Positions 34,651 to 45,956 are shown, counted from the stretch's first letter. The stretch: 64,000 nucleotides of DNA from Saprospiraceae bacterium (GCA_021604865.1 BQJU01000038.1:1-64000), one strand, 5' to 3'. Notes: a model not told the origin generated them from the sequence alone. Made by a program: numbers and translations.

Positions 34651-35125
34651 AAAAAATGAAGGCGCCCCATTATTTAATGCTCCAAATCTTAAACCTACCA
34701 CCAAAAATCAAACCAAAGACTTGCCTGCATAATGCCGATCTTTAATCTATTGCTGTTTGCGATCCCTCTAGCGGTAAACAGAAAGACTATGAGAAAACCA
34801 ATTCAAAACCTAATAGTGGCAAATAAATTGGCCTTGCAGGTTATGTTTTGACCTATTTGAATTAATTGGACAGATAAATGCAACATGGAAGAAAGCTGGC
34901 TTTCAGCGCTTTGCGGTCAACCAAATGAATTTGGTTGGTACTAAAAGCTATGGGCCGCTTTTTTTAGGCCAATCCTCCAGCCGGAATGTTTTTTTTGCTT
35001 CGTTCTTTTTTGCCATGCCACCAAAAAAAATGAAGACGCCCCATTATTTAAAGCCCCAAACCTTAAACCTACCACCAAAGCTCAAACAAAAGCCTTGACA
35101 CTCAAGCCATTCCTGCCATAACCTT
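34642..35125. repeat. Gene-free stretch with two diverged direct repeats
   Basis: Two imperfect direct copies of about 80-100 bp, near 34641-34735 and 35012-35115, share AAAAAAAATGAAG(G/A)CGCC, CCCATTATTTAA and CTTAAACCTACCACCAAA. Between them is a strong hairpin (CAACCAAAT GA ATTTGGTTG, 34918-34937) and otherwise no recognisable gene. The right copy runs up to the 3' end of the sialidase-like gene, so the left copy may be a duplicated gene flank. Confidence 0.6.
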
Positions 35126-36394
35126 CTAATCAATCTCTTCCATCTTGAACCGAACGCTGAGAATGTAGGGAGGTTCCCCTTCGTCCCAATGCCCGTAGGT
35201 TGTAGCAACAATCGTCCCGTCGGGGAGCAGCTCCATTGCGGGGTAGGCACAATCACCGCCTTTAGTGTTGTCTTTTAATCTGATACGATATTGCCCCTCT
35301 TTGCCTTCTTTCAAATCTTCATAAGTACCGACCCAAGCCACCCAATCACCAGCAGTTGGACTGACAGGGCCGGCTTGCTCAAACAATATTTTTTCATCGC
35401 AATTACTGCATTGATTTTTCAATTTACGAAAACGAGAGGTGCCTGGTGCATTGTCCCGGAAGGAAATCACCAAGCGGCCATCGAGGGTATATATGGCTTG
35501 ATGCCGATCGCCAGTGAGCGAGTTGGGAAGTTGGCGAGGAGTCGTCCAGGTTTTGCCGTCGTCTCTGGAAAACATAATGTACGAATTCATGCGACGGGCA
35601 TTTTCACGCAACAACATAGCGATTTCTTTTCCATCGGGAGAACGAATCAAGCCTGGTTCACACAAATGAATGACTCTTGATTGGAAAACTTCTTGTGGGT
35701 AACTCCAAGTGAGTCCACCATCGTAAGAAAATGTTTTGTAAAGCGTGAAAAGCGGTAGATTGTTCGTCGATTTTGCAGGTGCATCTAGTGGCCTTCCGTC
35801 TTTGGTCAAAAATCTTTCGTCATCGTGGAACAAAGCCATGTAATGGCCTTTGCCCGTCTGTAAGGGTACAAGATCGCCCATTACCACGATACCACCCCAG
35901 TCGCCCACAATTTCCAATTCCGACCAAGACTTACAGTCATCTTCCGAAACTGCCATACGAGTAGGATACAATCCAGAAAACATTATGACTCGCTTTTTGC
36001 CAGCTGCGTCCTCAACGGGAAATAATGTTGGTACCTCCTTTGAGGTCTCCCAGCTTTTTGGTGTCGGTAACCGCTCACTCCAATTCAGTCCGCCATCATC
36101 ACTTCTCTTCATTACGATGCCACCACGCCCATGGCCTTTTGGATATACGCAGTACATTGTTTTACCATCTTCCAATAAAACGGTGGTTGGATGCCCCAGA
36201 TACTGTCCTGCCTCTTTATCGACAATTATTTGCCGCTGGACATCGTCATTGAAGTCAATGAAGGGCAGGCTATAATAATTTTTTGAAAACCCTTCAAGAT
36301 CGATTCCCTTGTTGGGAATATCTTGAGCAAAAACGACTGAAAATAGAAAGCAGAATACAATGAGCAATTCAATTTTAAGGATACCTAATTTCAT
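35126..36394 (-). CDS. Sialidase-like BNR-repeat glycosidase, atypical
   Basis: 422 residues with a signal peptide (to FSVVFAQ, about 24). It is a propeller protein of the sialidase superfamily with Asp-boxes SDDGGLNW, SEDDCKSW, SYDGGLTW and SRDDGKTW. Where canonical GH33 enzymes have the (F/Y)RIP arginine motif, this protein reads YLGHPTTVLLEDG, so the usual first arginine of the triad is not in place. It may be a sialidase-family member with another specificity, or non-catalytic. It is convergent with the creatininase-family gene and divergent from the AraC regulator, at the edge of the sialoglycan locus. Confidence 0.78.
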   Translation of the reverse strand: MKLGILKIELLIVFCFLFSVVFAQDIPNKGIDLEGFSKNYYSLPFIDFNDDVQRQIIVDKEAGQYLGHPTTVLLEDGKTMYCVYPKGHGRGGIVMKRSDDGGLNWSERLPTPKSWETSKEVPTLFPVEDAAGKKRVIMFSGLYPTRMAVSEDDCKSWSELEIVGDWGGIVVMGDLVPLQTGKGHYMALFHDDERFLTKDGRPLDAPAKSTNNLPLFTLYKTFSYDGGLTWSYPQEVFQSRVIHLCEPGLIRSPDGKEIAMLLRENARRMNSYIMFSRDDGKTWTTPRQLPNSLTGDRHQAIYTLDGRLVISFRDNAPGTSRFRKLKNQCSNCDEKILFEQAGPVSPTAGDWVAWVGTYEDLKEGKEGQYRIRLKDNTKGGDCAYPAMELLPDGTIVATTYGHWDEGEPPYILSVRFKMEEID

Positions 36395-36708
36395 GAAATT
36401 GTGTTTAATTTTTCAAAAATCCATTTCTTGGTTAAAAAACAATAATGCTAAAGGTGGGATTCTTTTTTGGGGAAAAGGGGCCGAAAAATATCAAAATGGT
36501 ACCTCAATTTTCTCATTCAAAAACAAGTGCACCTTCCGCATCCCTTTTAGCCAACATCTTTCAAGGGTTTTAGGAAGTCGGGCTTCTTTTAATTTGCCCT
36601 ATTATTCTACTTGATTGTCATTTTTATTCCTATTTTTAGAGGTATCATTCAAACTAGTGTAGCTTTTCCAGCAATTATGAATTAGACCAACGATTATTGA
36701 TAAAATAG
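36395..36708. other. Divergent intergenic region, sialidase-like gene / AraC regulator
   Basis: 314 bp, AT-rich, separating divergently transcribed genes, so it must hold at least two promoters. A loose TAGCTTTT box is present on the plus strand near 36660, about 50 bases before the regulator start. I see no clear operator, RNA gene or open frame. Confidence 0.35.
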
Positions 36709-37563
36709 ATGAAAGCCCTTTTCGAGAAATTAGAGCAACCTGACAATAGTCCTTTTTTATTAAAGGAGGTAGTACTACCTGCGTTTAACGTCCCCTTCCA
36801 TTTCCATCCAGAATTGGAGCTGACATTGATACAGAAAAGTGAAGGCAGAAGATATGTTGGAGACCACGTGGGGAAATTTGGGCCCGGAGATTTGGTTTTT
36901 ATCGGAAAAAATGAGCCACACTTCTGGCAAAATACAAAACATGAAAATGGCGGATCCAAAGCAATAATTGTACAATTTGAAGAGCATTTTCTCGGGAAAA
37001 CATTTTTCACAAAACAGGGGATGCAGCATATTGGGAAATTGATGCAAAAAGCGCACAGAGGCATCCAAATAGGCGGGCATAGCAAAAAAGTGATTGAGGA
37101 AAAATTATTGGCGATGTTCGATTTGGATCCTTTCGAAAAAGTGGTATCATTACTTTCCATTTTAACCATTATTGCCTCTTCAAATGACCTGGAATACCTT
37201 GCTAGTCCAGGTTATAAAGCCACCTTCAATCAGGCGGATTGTGATCGGATTAATGCGGTTTGCCAGTACGTTTCAGACCATTATACGGTAGAAATCGATA
37301 CATCTTACGTAGCTGTTTCGGTTGCAAATATGAGTACTACAGCATTTTGTCATTATTTTAAAAAAAGGATGAATAAGACCTTTACCCAGTTTGTCAACGA
37401 AGTAAGAGTGGGTGAAGCCAACCAGTTGTTGATCCATTCTAATAAAGATATCGCAGAAATAGGCTATCTATGCGGATACCATAGTTTATCCAATTTTTAC
37501 AAACAATTTGGGCAGATTAACCACCTTTCACCTAAAAAGTACAGGGAAAAATTTAAATGGTAA
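36709..37563 (+). CDS. AraC-family transcriptional regulator with cupin sensor
   Basis: 284 residues. The N-terminal part (about 20-110, with FHFHPELELTLIQ and GDLVFIGKNEPHFW) is a cupin ligand-binding domain. The C-terminal 100 residues form a double helix-turn-helix of the AraC type (NMSTTAFCHYFKKRMNKTF and the second element DIAEIGYLCGYHSLSNFYKQFGQ split across it). Its last 7 bases overlap the start of the hybrid two-component regulator, so both are probably co-translated. The likely role is control of the neighbouring sialoglycan genes in response to a sugar ligand. Confidence 0.9.
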   Translation: MKALFEKLEQPDNSPFLLKEVVLPAFNVPFHFHPELELTLIQKSEGRRYVGDHVGKFGPGDLVFIGKNEPHFWQNTKHENGGSKAIIVQFEEHFLGKTFFTKQGMQHIGKLMQKAHRGIQIGGHSKKVIEEKLLAMFDLDPFEKVVSLLSILTIIASSNDLEYLASPGYKATFNQADCDRINAVCQYVSDHYTVEIDTSYVAVSVANMSTTAFCHYFKKRMNKTFTQFVNEVRVGEANQLLIHSNKDIAEIGYLCGYHSLSNFYKQFGQINHLSPKKYREKFKW

Positions 37564-40500
37564 ATAATTGTAAAACAACATATTATATTGTAATTGCTTT
37601 ATTGTTTTTGCTTGTCGTTTGTCCTTGGGGCAATGCACAGGATAACTATATAAAATTTGACAGAATCACCCCTGAACATGGTTTGCCTCAGGATCACGTT
37701 TTTTGTATTCTTCAGGATAGGAAAGGGTTTCTTTGGTTAGGTCAGGAAACGGGATTAGTGCGATATGATGGGTATAGTTTTAAAGTTTATCAGCACGATC
37801 CTGGGAACCCACACAGCATTAGTGGCAATATCATTAAGGCGTTACATGAAGATGGAAATGGGGATTTATGGGTTGGGACAGATGGCGGCGGATTGTGTCG
37901 GTTTGACCCTAGAACGGAAAAATTTGAAATCTTTAAACATGATCCGGAAGTACCCAATACGATTAGTGGAAACCGGGTGTATGCCATTAGTGAGGACAAA
38001 TCAGGTGCAATTTGGGCAGCTACGTTGGGCAATGGATTGAATAAGTTTGTTTTTGATCAACCTGACGAGAAGCAACCTTCTAAATACAAAGTAACTCGGT
38101 ACAAATTTAATCCTGATGATCCTACCTCCCTGGCGGATAATAATATTTGGACGATGATGATTGACCAATCTGAACGACTATGGGTAGGTACGGTCACGGG
38201 AGGTTTGAATATGCTGGATTTAAAAACGCTTGGCGCCGGAAAGGCTGGTTTTAAAAGATTTCAACATGACACATCAGATCCAACAAGTTTGAGTGGCAAT
38301 TCTGTGAAATCTATCTATGAAGATCAATCAGGTGAATTGTGGGTTGGGACGGAATTTAATGGATTAAACCGATTACTGAAAGGAAGCGAGCAGTTTCAAA
38401 GATATGTATACCAGAAGGGGAATATTAAAAGCCTGAGCCATAATTATGTCTCTTCTGTTTTTGAGGATAGAGATAACAGACTCTGGGTGGCTACCAATGG
38501 GGGTGGCCTCTGTCTTTTTGATAGATCGAGGGAGGGATTTACCCGCTATCGGCATGTGGCAGGCGATCCTTATAGTTTGAATAGCGATCTGATCAATACC
38601 ATTTACCAGGATCAGATAGGTGTTATCTGGATTGGGTTGGTCATCAACGGCATGAATTCTATTGATCCTCAAAAACAACAGATTAAACATTATTACCAGA
38701 TCGAAGGCGATCCTTATAGCCTCAATGGCAACCTGGTAAAAACCATCTACGAAGATAAAAAAGGGCAAATCTGGATCGGCACTTTTGGCGGCGGTTTAAG
38801 TTTGTTTGATATCAAAACAGGCCGATTTACCCACCTGTTACAAAAATCAGATACTTCAAATAATACCTCTAATAATAATGTTCAGGTTATTTACGAAGAT
38901 AGCCAGGGCAAATTATGGATCGGTACAGATGGCGCGGGCCTGCATCAGTATGATCAGCAGAAAAATAGCTTCTCCAGTTTTAACCATTCTCCTTCTGGAG
39001 CCACTTCACTGTCAGGAAATGGTGTGTGGTCAATCTGTGAAGATATCAGGGGCAATTTATGGATTGGAACAGCTGGTGGAGGGGTTAATAAATTTGACAA
39101 AGACACACAGGAATTCATTCATTTCAAAAATAATCCCGCCGACCCCAATAGTATTAGCAGCAACGATGTAAGAGCCATTTTTGAAGATCACCTGGGGATT
39201 TTATGGATTGGCACTTATGGCGGTTTGAACCGATACAATCCGGCCAACAACCAATTTTTTCAATATAAAAACCTGGCGGGGGATTCAACGAGTATAAGTA
39301 ACGATATCATTACCTCAATTTTTGAATCTCCAACTACAAAACAATTATGGATCGGCACCTTTGGCGGTGGCTTAAATCGGTTTGACCGGGTTACGGAATC
39401 GTTTAAAAGTTATCAGAAAAAAGACGGACTGCCGAATAGTGTAGTGAAAAGTATCGAAGAGGATGGAAAAGGCAATCTCTGGATAAGTACCCTAAAAGGG
39501 ATATGCCAATTTAACCCTGTGCATGAAACTTTTGTGAACTACAGCATCATTGATGGATTGCAGGGGGAAGGTTTTAACCTGGGGTCTTCCTGTCTGACCA
39601 AGGATAAGGTTATGCTGTTTGGTGGAACCAATGGCTTTAATGTTTTCTTTCCGGAAAACCCGGAAAAGGTGCAGGATGAAAATCCCCCTTGTTTGATTAC
39701 GGATTTGAGAATTTTCAATCGATCCATCCAACCGGGAGAATGGATCAACAAGCACCAAATATTGCCTCAATCGATTCACGAGGTAAAAGAAATTACGATC
39801 CCTTATCATATTGATGATTTCGCTTTTGAATTTGCCGCATTGGATTTTGCCAGATCCGGAGAGATAAAATATGCTTACCAATTGGAAGGTTATGATGAAA
39901 CGTGGCAAAATTCTGATGCAACGCGCCGTTACGCTTCTTATTCCAACCTTCCTGCTGGTGATTACACCTTTAAAGTCAGAGCAAACAATAAAGATGGTAG
40001 CTGGAGCGGACAAGCAACACAACTCAACGTGAAAGTGCTTAATACGCCCTGGAAAAGCTGGTGGGCTTATACGCTGTATTTTTTTATGCTGATGGGCTTT
40101 ATTTACCTGATCAGGCATTATGAAATAGGACGAATCAAGTTAATCAACGAATTGCGGTTAGAACGCCTGGAACAAAAAAGAGTACGGGAACTGAATGAAA
40201 TGAAACTGAAGTTTTTCACCAATATTTCTCACGAAATTCGCACACCACTTACACTGATTATCAGTCCTTTAGAATCATTGAGGTCCTCCTTTATCGGCAA
40301 TAATGAAACTAGGGAACAGCTCCAGATTATGCATCGAAATGCCAACCGGCTATTGAGGCTTATCAACCAATTACTCGAGTTCAGGGAGCAGGAAGCAGGC
40401 CACATGAAATTGAAAGTGGCAAAAGGAAATTTCTCGAAGTTTGTACATGAAATCTCCTTATCTTTCAGCGATATAACACATCAAAAAAATATTGACTTTT

Positions 40501-41765
40501 CACTGGAGTGCGAACCAAAAGTAATCGAGCTTTGGTATGATCGAAGTCAGATGGAAAAAGTTTTATTTAATCTATTGTCTAATGCCATCAAATTCACGCC
40601 TGAATATGGAAAGATTTCGGTCAAAGTGAAAGCACTGGAAGAGAGCATCCAATTGATCGTGGAAGATAATGGGAATGGCATTTCAAATAAAGACCTTCCA
40701 TTTATTTTTGACCGTTTTTACAAATTTGATAAAGATTATTCCGGCAACTACTTGGGTAGCGGAATAGGCCTTGCTTTGACTAAAAACCTGGTAGAGTTAC
40801 ATCATGGAAATATTACCGTAGAAAGCAAACCGAAGGAATACACTCGTTTTGTGGTGGAATTAAAATCTGGTTCAGCCCATTTTTCTGAAGATCAAATTAA
40901 TTCCGACTTTAAATCTAGCGAAGATGCCAGACATTATCAGCTAAATGAAATAGAACCAGCCGCCGGACCATTTATGGCTTCCAAACCACAAAAGAAGCAA
41001 GGCCCCAAAGTGCTGATTGTTGAAGACAATGAAGATGTAAGAAACTATTTGAAAAATATTTTTGCCTCAACCTATCAAATTTCTGAAGCTTCTGATGGAA
41101 AAAAGGGCCTTAAACTCGCCAATGAAATTTTGCCGGACCTGATTATTTCGGATATCATGATGCCAGAATTAGACGGCATTGAGCTTTGCCGGGTCATTAA
41201 GACCACTATTGAAACGAGCCATATTCCTGTCGTTTTACTTACGGCCCGCACTTCTGTGATGTCGCTGTCCAAAGGTTTGGATACCGGAGCAGATGATTAC
41301 ATTACCAAACCATTTAACCCGGGACTATTAAAAAAACGAGTCCATAACCTCATAGAATCCAGAAGGATCCTTAGAGAAAAATTTAGCAATGAACTCAAAA
41401 TAGAACCCTCAGAAGTTACCCTTACTTCTCCCGACCAGCAATTGTTGAAAAAAGCAATAGAAGCTGTAGAAAAACACCTCTCAGATGAAACTTTTGATGT
41501 CAATACCCTGGCCAAAGAAATTGGATTGAGCCGACCAGTTCTTTACAGGAAATTTCCAGCCATCACCAACTATACGCCCAACGGTTTTATCCGAGTGATG
41601 CGCCTGAAACGAGCTGCCCAGTTATTGTCTCAAAATGTTGTTTCCGTATCAGAGATATGTTATTCTACCGGCTTCAAAACGCCTAAATATTTTAGTAAGT
41701 GTTTTCGGGAGGAATTTGGGGTAAATCCTTCGGATTATGCGCGGAACCCACCCCCTCAAACATAA
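37557..41765 (+). CDS. Hybrid two-component system sensor/regulator (HTCS)
   Basis: 1402 residues. After a signal peptide come about a dozen two-component propeller repeats (motif LWIGTxGGGLNRFD) to about 700, a Y_Y_Y domain (about 740-815), one membrane helix (about 828-848), a HisKA domain (His about 890 in NISHEIRTPL), an HATPase domain (about 990-1105), a receiver domain (about 1148-1270; phospho-acceptor Asp about 1199 in ISDIMMPELDG) and an AraC-type HTH at the C-terminus (about 1297-1395). This is the standard one-protein regulator of Bacteroidota polysaccharide loci: the periplasmic propeller binds an oligosaccharide and the HTH switches on the locus. Confidence 0.95.
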   Translation: MVNNCKTTYYIVIALLFLLVVCPWGNAQDNYIKFDRITPEHGLPQDHVFCILQDRKGFLWLGQETGLVRYDGYSFKVYQHDPGNPHSISGNIIKALHEDGNGDLWVGTDGGGLCRFDPRTEKFEIFKHDPEVPNTISGNRVYAISEDKSGAIWAATLGNGLNKFVFDQPDEKQPSKYKVTRYKFNPDDPTSLADNNIWTMMIDQSERLWVGTVTGGLNMLDLKTLGAGKAGFKRFQHDTSDPTSLSGNSVKSIYEDQSGELWVGTEFNGLNRLLKGSEQFQRYVYQKGNIKSLSHNYVSSVFEDRDNRLWVATNGGGLCLFDRSREGFTRYRHVAGDPYSLNSDLINTIYQDQIGVIWIGLVINGMNSIDPQKQQIKHYYQIEGDPYSLNGNLVKTIYEDKKGQIWIGTFGGGLSLFDIKTGRFTHLLQKSDTSNNTSNNNVQVIYEDSQGKLWIGTDGAGLHQYDQQKNSFSSFNHSPSGATSLSGNGVWSICEDIRGNLWIGTAGGGVNKFDKDTQEFIHFKNNPADPNSISSNDVRAIFEDHLGILWIGTYGGLNRYNPANNQFFQYKNLAGDSTSISNDIITSIFESPTTKQLWIGTFGGGLNRFDRVTESFKSYQKKDGLPNSVVKSIEEDGKGNLWISTLKGICQFNPVHETFVNYSIIDGLQGEGFNLGSSCLTKDKVMLFGGTNGFNVFFPENPEKVQDENPPCLITDLRIFNRSIQPGEWINKHQILPQSIHEVKEITIPYHIDDFAFEFAALDFARSGEIKYAYQLEGYDETWQNSDATRRYASYSNLPAGDYTFKVRANNKDGSWSGQATQLNVKVLNTPWKSWWAYTLYFFMLMGFIYLIRHYEIGRIKLINELRLERLEQKRVRELNEMKLKFFTNISHEIRTPLTLIISPLESLRSSFIGNNETREQLQIMHRNANRLLRLINQLLEFREQEAGHMKLKVAKGNFSKFVHEISLSFSDITHQKNIDFSLECEPKVIELWYDRSQMEKVLFNLLSNAIKFTPEYGKISVKVKALEESIQLIVEDNGNGISNKDLPFIFDRFYKFDKDYSGNYLGSGIGLALTKNLVELHHGNITVESKPKEYTRFVVELKSGSAHFSEDQINSDFKSSEDARHYQLNEIEPAAGPFMASKPQKKQGPKVLIVEDNEDVRNYLKNIFASTYQISEASDGKKGLKLANEILPDLIISDIMMPELDGIELCRVIKTTIETSHIPVVLLTARTSVMSLSKGLDTGADDYITKPFNPGLLKKRVHNLIESRRILREKFSNELKIEPSEVTLTSPDQQLLKKAIEAVEKHLSDETFDVNTLAKEIGLSRPVLYRKFPAITNYTPNGFIRVMRLKRAAQLLSQNVVSVSEICYSTGFKTPKYFSKCFREEFGVNPSDYARNPPPQT

Positions 41766-41896
41766 CAATGAAAACACACGTAAAAAACTGACTTGTTCTT
41801 TCCTCTAATCTGTTACTTTCCCCAATCTCTGAGTTAATAAGATAAACTTTTCAACATAATTCTCGCCTCATAAATCGCTCATTTCCCATTAAGTTT

Positions 41897-41904
41897 TATC
41901 TTTG
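41897..41904 (+). promoter_or_regulatory. -7 promoter box before carA
   Basis: TATCTTTG matches the Bacteroidota -7 consensus TAnnTTTG, 30 bases upstream of the carA start codon. A clear -33 TTTG was not found at the usual distance. Confidence 0.5.
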
Positions 41905-41933
41905 CAGCGAATTTAAAGATGTAACCATAATTC

Positions 41934-43041
41934 ATGGGTGAATTGCAATCAGCACCGGCACTTTTATTATTGGAAGACGGAACACTTTTCCGAGGAAAGG
42001 CAGCCGGTAAAATCGGGACCACGGGAGGAGAGATTTGTTTCAATACCGGAATGACCGGCTATCAGGAAATATTTACTGACCCTTCCTACTTCGGTCAGCT
42101 CCTCGTCACTACTAATGCCCATATCGGGAATTACGGCACCAAAAAGACGGAAACAGAGTCACACAGCATCAAGATTGCTGGGTTGATCTGTAAAAACTTC
42201 ACCTGGCAGTATTCCCGGCAAAGGGCAGACGAATCCATTCAGGACTATTTTGAAGAAGAAGGTTTGGTGGGCATCTCGGACGTAGATACCCGGGCACTGG
42301 TCCGCCATATCCGCAGTAAGGGAGCCATGAACGCCATTATTTCTTCTGAAATTCTGGATGTCGAAGCTTTGAAGCAGAAACTGAAAGAGGTGCCGGATAT
42401 GAATGGGCTGGAGTTAGCCTCTAAAGTGAGTACCAAAGAAGTATACACTATGGGTGATCCCCATGCTTCATTGAGGATTGCTGTGTTAGACTATGGTGTG
42501 AAGCGTAATATTCTGGAATGTTTTGCAGAAAGGGGCTGTTACCTCAAGGTATTCCCGGCAAAAACAGAGCTGAAAACGCTGAAAGAATTTGTACCCCATG
42601 GCTACTTTCTGTCCAATGGACCCGGCGACCCAGCCCCAATGGATTATGCAGTAAATACCATAAAAAGTATCCTGGAAGAAGACCATCCGGTATTTGGCAT
42701 CTGCCTGGGGCATCAGTTGTTGGCACGTGCGGTCGATCTGCCCACTTACAAGATGCATCATGGACACCGGGGTATTAACCATCCGGTTAAAAACCTGGTA
42801 AACGGTAAATGTGAAATTACTAGCCAGAACCATGGTTTTGGCGTAGATCATGAAGTCATTAAAAAGAATTCCGATAAAGTTACAATTACCCACGTCAACC
42901 TCAATGATGATACGATTGAAGGGATTCAAATAGTGGGTAAAAAAGCTTTTTCAGTACAATACCATCCCGAAGCATCTCCAGGTCCGCATGATGCCCGATA
43001 TTTGTTTGATGAGTTTATTCGTCTAATGAAAAATGAACCTT

Positions 43042-43046
<5 letters not shown>
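41934..43046 (+). CDS. carA: Carbamoyl-phosphate synthase small (glutaminase) subunit
   Basis: 370 residues, full length. The N-terminal CPSase small-chain domain (GEICFNTGMTGYQEIFTDPSY) precedes a class I glutamine amidotransferase domain with the nucleophile cysteine in FGICLGHQLLARA and the His-Glu pair in QYHPEASPGPHD. It supplies ammonia for carbamoyl phosphate, the precursor of pyrimidines and arginine. The large subunit gene is not adjacent; enolase follows instead, 47 bases downstream after a perfect 10-bp hairpin. Confidence 0.95.
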
Positions 43047-44376
<1,330 letters not shown>

Positions 44377-44518
44377 AGCTTGTTTGGAGGTGGGCTTTTG
44401 TAGCGAAAAGTGATCCTTTGCAGCCAATGCTCCTACGCTGCCTTCGCGAAGCAAGGCGCTGAGTCCTTCGGGCCGTGCGCCGTCGTCGAAGCGTATGGTT
44501 GGCCTCCAAACATGAACT
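44377..44518. repeat. Dispersed MITE-like repeat, copy C
   Basis: It begins one base after the eno stop with AGCTTGTTTGGAGGTGGGCT and ends with GTTGGCCTCCAAACATGAAC, the inverted form of the start of copy A. The interior shares GCTGCCTTCGCGAAGC, GGCGCTGAGTCCTTCG and GCGCCGTCGTCGAAGC with copy B. TTTGGAGG and CCTCCAAA therefore form terminal inverted repeats. No coding sequence is present inside. Confidence 0.75.
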
Positions 44519-44609
44519 TAATTGCTAATTCCAAGAAAGGATAGACAGCATAACGGGATTTGAGATTGTTAAAATAGTAATCGAAGTTTTCAATTTTAAG
44601 CGTAGATGC

Positions 44610-44640
44610 TTGAACCAAGCCAATTTTTTCGCTTAATTTG
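44610..44640 (+). promoter_or_regulatory. Possible promoter for ftsB-like gene and sucD
   Basis: TTG (44610-44612) and TTAATTTG (44633-44640) are 20 bases apart, close to the phylum's -33/-7 pattern, and 26 bases upstream of the start codon. The second box has T instead of A at position 2, so this is a moderate match only. Confidence 0.35.
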
Positions 44641-44665
44641 GTATTTATAAACAATATCTTTTACC

Positions 44666-44998
44666 ATGGCAGCCAATAACAATCCCTTACAATCTTTGCT
44701 GGAGCAAATACCGCCGCCATTGCGCAATCGTTATTTTCTGGTATTAGCGGTGTTTTTTGCCTGGATGATTTTTATGGATAGACACGATTTTTTGACCCAG
44801 TGGAAATTACAAAAAATGGTCAACAAGCTGGAGCAGGACAAAGCGTATTATTCCAAAGAAATTGAAGCTGCCAGGCAGGAACGCCTGGATTTGGAAGTCA
44901 ATAAGGAAAAATTTGCCCGTGAGCAATATTATATGAAGAAACCTGGCGAAGATGTATTCATTATCGTCAAAGAAGATGAAAAAAATAAAAAAGACTAA
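44666..44998 (+). CDS. Septum formation initiator protein (FtsB/DivIC-like)
   Basis: 110 residues. A short cytoplasmic segment is followed by one membrane helix (about 20-38, [15 protein letters not shown]) and then a periplasmic coiled coil (about 45-85, rich in Lys/Glu with heptad leucines and valines), and a small C-terminal tail beginning [14 protein letters not shown]. That layout and the [11 protein letters not shown]-type motif fit the FtsB/DivIC family, which links the division proteins FtsL and FtsQ/DivIB. It lies 5 bases upstream of sucD, so the two are probably co-transcribed. Confidence 0.85.
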   Translation: MAANNNPLQSLLEQIPPPLRNRYFLVLAVFFAWMIFMDRHDFLTQWKLQKMVNKLEQDKAYYSKEIEAARQERLDLEVNKEKFAREQYYMKKPGEDVFIIVKEDEKNKKD

Positions 44999-45003
44999 AT
45001 ATT

Positions 45004-45879
45004 ATGGCTGTACTTGTCAATAAAGATTCAAAGGTTATTGTCCAGGGATTCACAGGAAAGGAAGGTACTTTTCATGCTGAACAAATGATCGAATATGGAA
45101 CAAATGTTGTAGGTGGAGTGACTCCGGGAAAAGGAGGGAATAAACATTTGGATCGACCCGTATTTAATACGGTTTCTGATGCCGTTGAAAAAGTTGGTGC
45201 TGATACTTCCGTTATTTTTGTGCCACCTCCATTTGCAGCCGATGCAATTATGGAAGCTGCAGCAGCTGGTATCAAGGTAATTATCTGTATTACAGAAGGT
45301 ATTCCAGTACAGGATATGGTAAAGGTGAAAGCCTATATTGAGGATTATGACTGTCGTCTGGTAGGCCCTAACTGCCCGGGTGTTATTACGCCTGGCGGTG
45401 CAAAATGCGGAATCATGCCCGGTTTTATCCACAATCCTGGTAAAATTGGTATCGTTTCCCGTTCAGGGACCCTTACTTATGAAGCTGTAGATCAGGTAAC
45501 CAAGGCTGGTCTTGGTCAATCTACCTGTATCGGTATTGGCGGTGATCCGATTGTGGGCACCACGACTAAAGATGCCGTAGAATTATTGATGAATGATCCC
45601 GAAACCGATGGCATCATTATGATCGGCGAAATTGGTGGAAGTATGGAGGCCGACGCTGCGCATTATGTCAAAGAGTTTGGCACAAAACCTGTCGTTGGAT
45701 TCATTGCCGGACAAACAGCTCCTAAAGGGCGCACCATGGGCCACGCCGGCGCCATTATCGGTGGTGCAGATGATACTGCTGAGGCCAAAATGAAGATTAT
45801 GGCAGAATGTGGTATTCATGTCGTTAATTCACCTGCCCAAATTGGTGCAACGATGTTGGAAGCCATGAAAATGAACTAA
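45004..45879 (+). CDS. sucD: Succinyl-CoA ligase (ADP-forming), alpha subunit
   Basis: 291 residues, full length. The N-terminal CoA-binding domain starts [18 protein letters not shown]; the ligase domain contains [12 protein letters not shown] and the phospho-histidine region [13 protein letters not shown] (His about 246). It carries out the substrate-level phosphorylation step of the citric-acid cycle together with the beta subunit SucC, which is not encoded next to it. A strong intrinsic terminator follows 13 bases after the stop. Confidence 0.97.
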   Translation: MAVLVNKDSKVIVQGFTGKEGTFHAEQMIEYGTNVVGGVTPGKGGNKHLDRPVFNTVSDAVEKVGADTSVIFVPPPFAADAIMEAAAAGIKVIICITEGIPVQDMVKVKAYIEDYDCRLVGPNCPGVITPGGAKCGIMPGFIHNPGKIGIVSRSGTLTYEAVDQVTKAGLGQSTCIGIGGDPIVGTTTKDAVELLMNDPETDGIIMIGEIGGSMEADAAHYVKEFGTKPVVGFIAGQTAPKGRTMGHAGAIIGGADDTAEAKMKIMAECGIHVVNSPAQIGATMLEAMKMN

Positions 45880-45891
45880 AAACTACTTTAA

Positions 45892-45944
45892 GGCCAAAAG
45901 GAAACCGACATCAAAGCAATTTGATGCCGGTTTTCTTTTGGCCC
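45892..45944. terminator. Long hairpin terminator downstream of sucD
   Basis: GGCCAAAAG-GAAACCGACATCAAA pairs with TTTGATGCCGGTTTTC-TTTTGGCC around a GCAA loop: a stem of over 20 base pairs between the convergent sucD and the minus-strand gene at 45957. The U-rich segments lie within the arms, so it may serve both strands. Confidence 0.75.
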
Positions 45945-45956
45945 CAAAACCATGCG

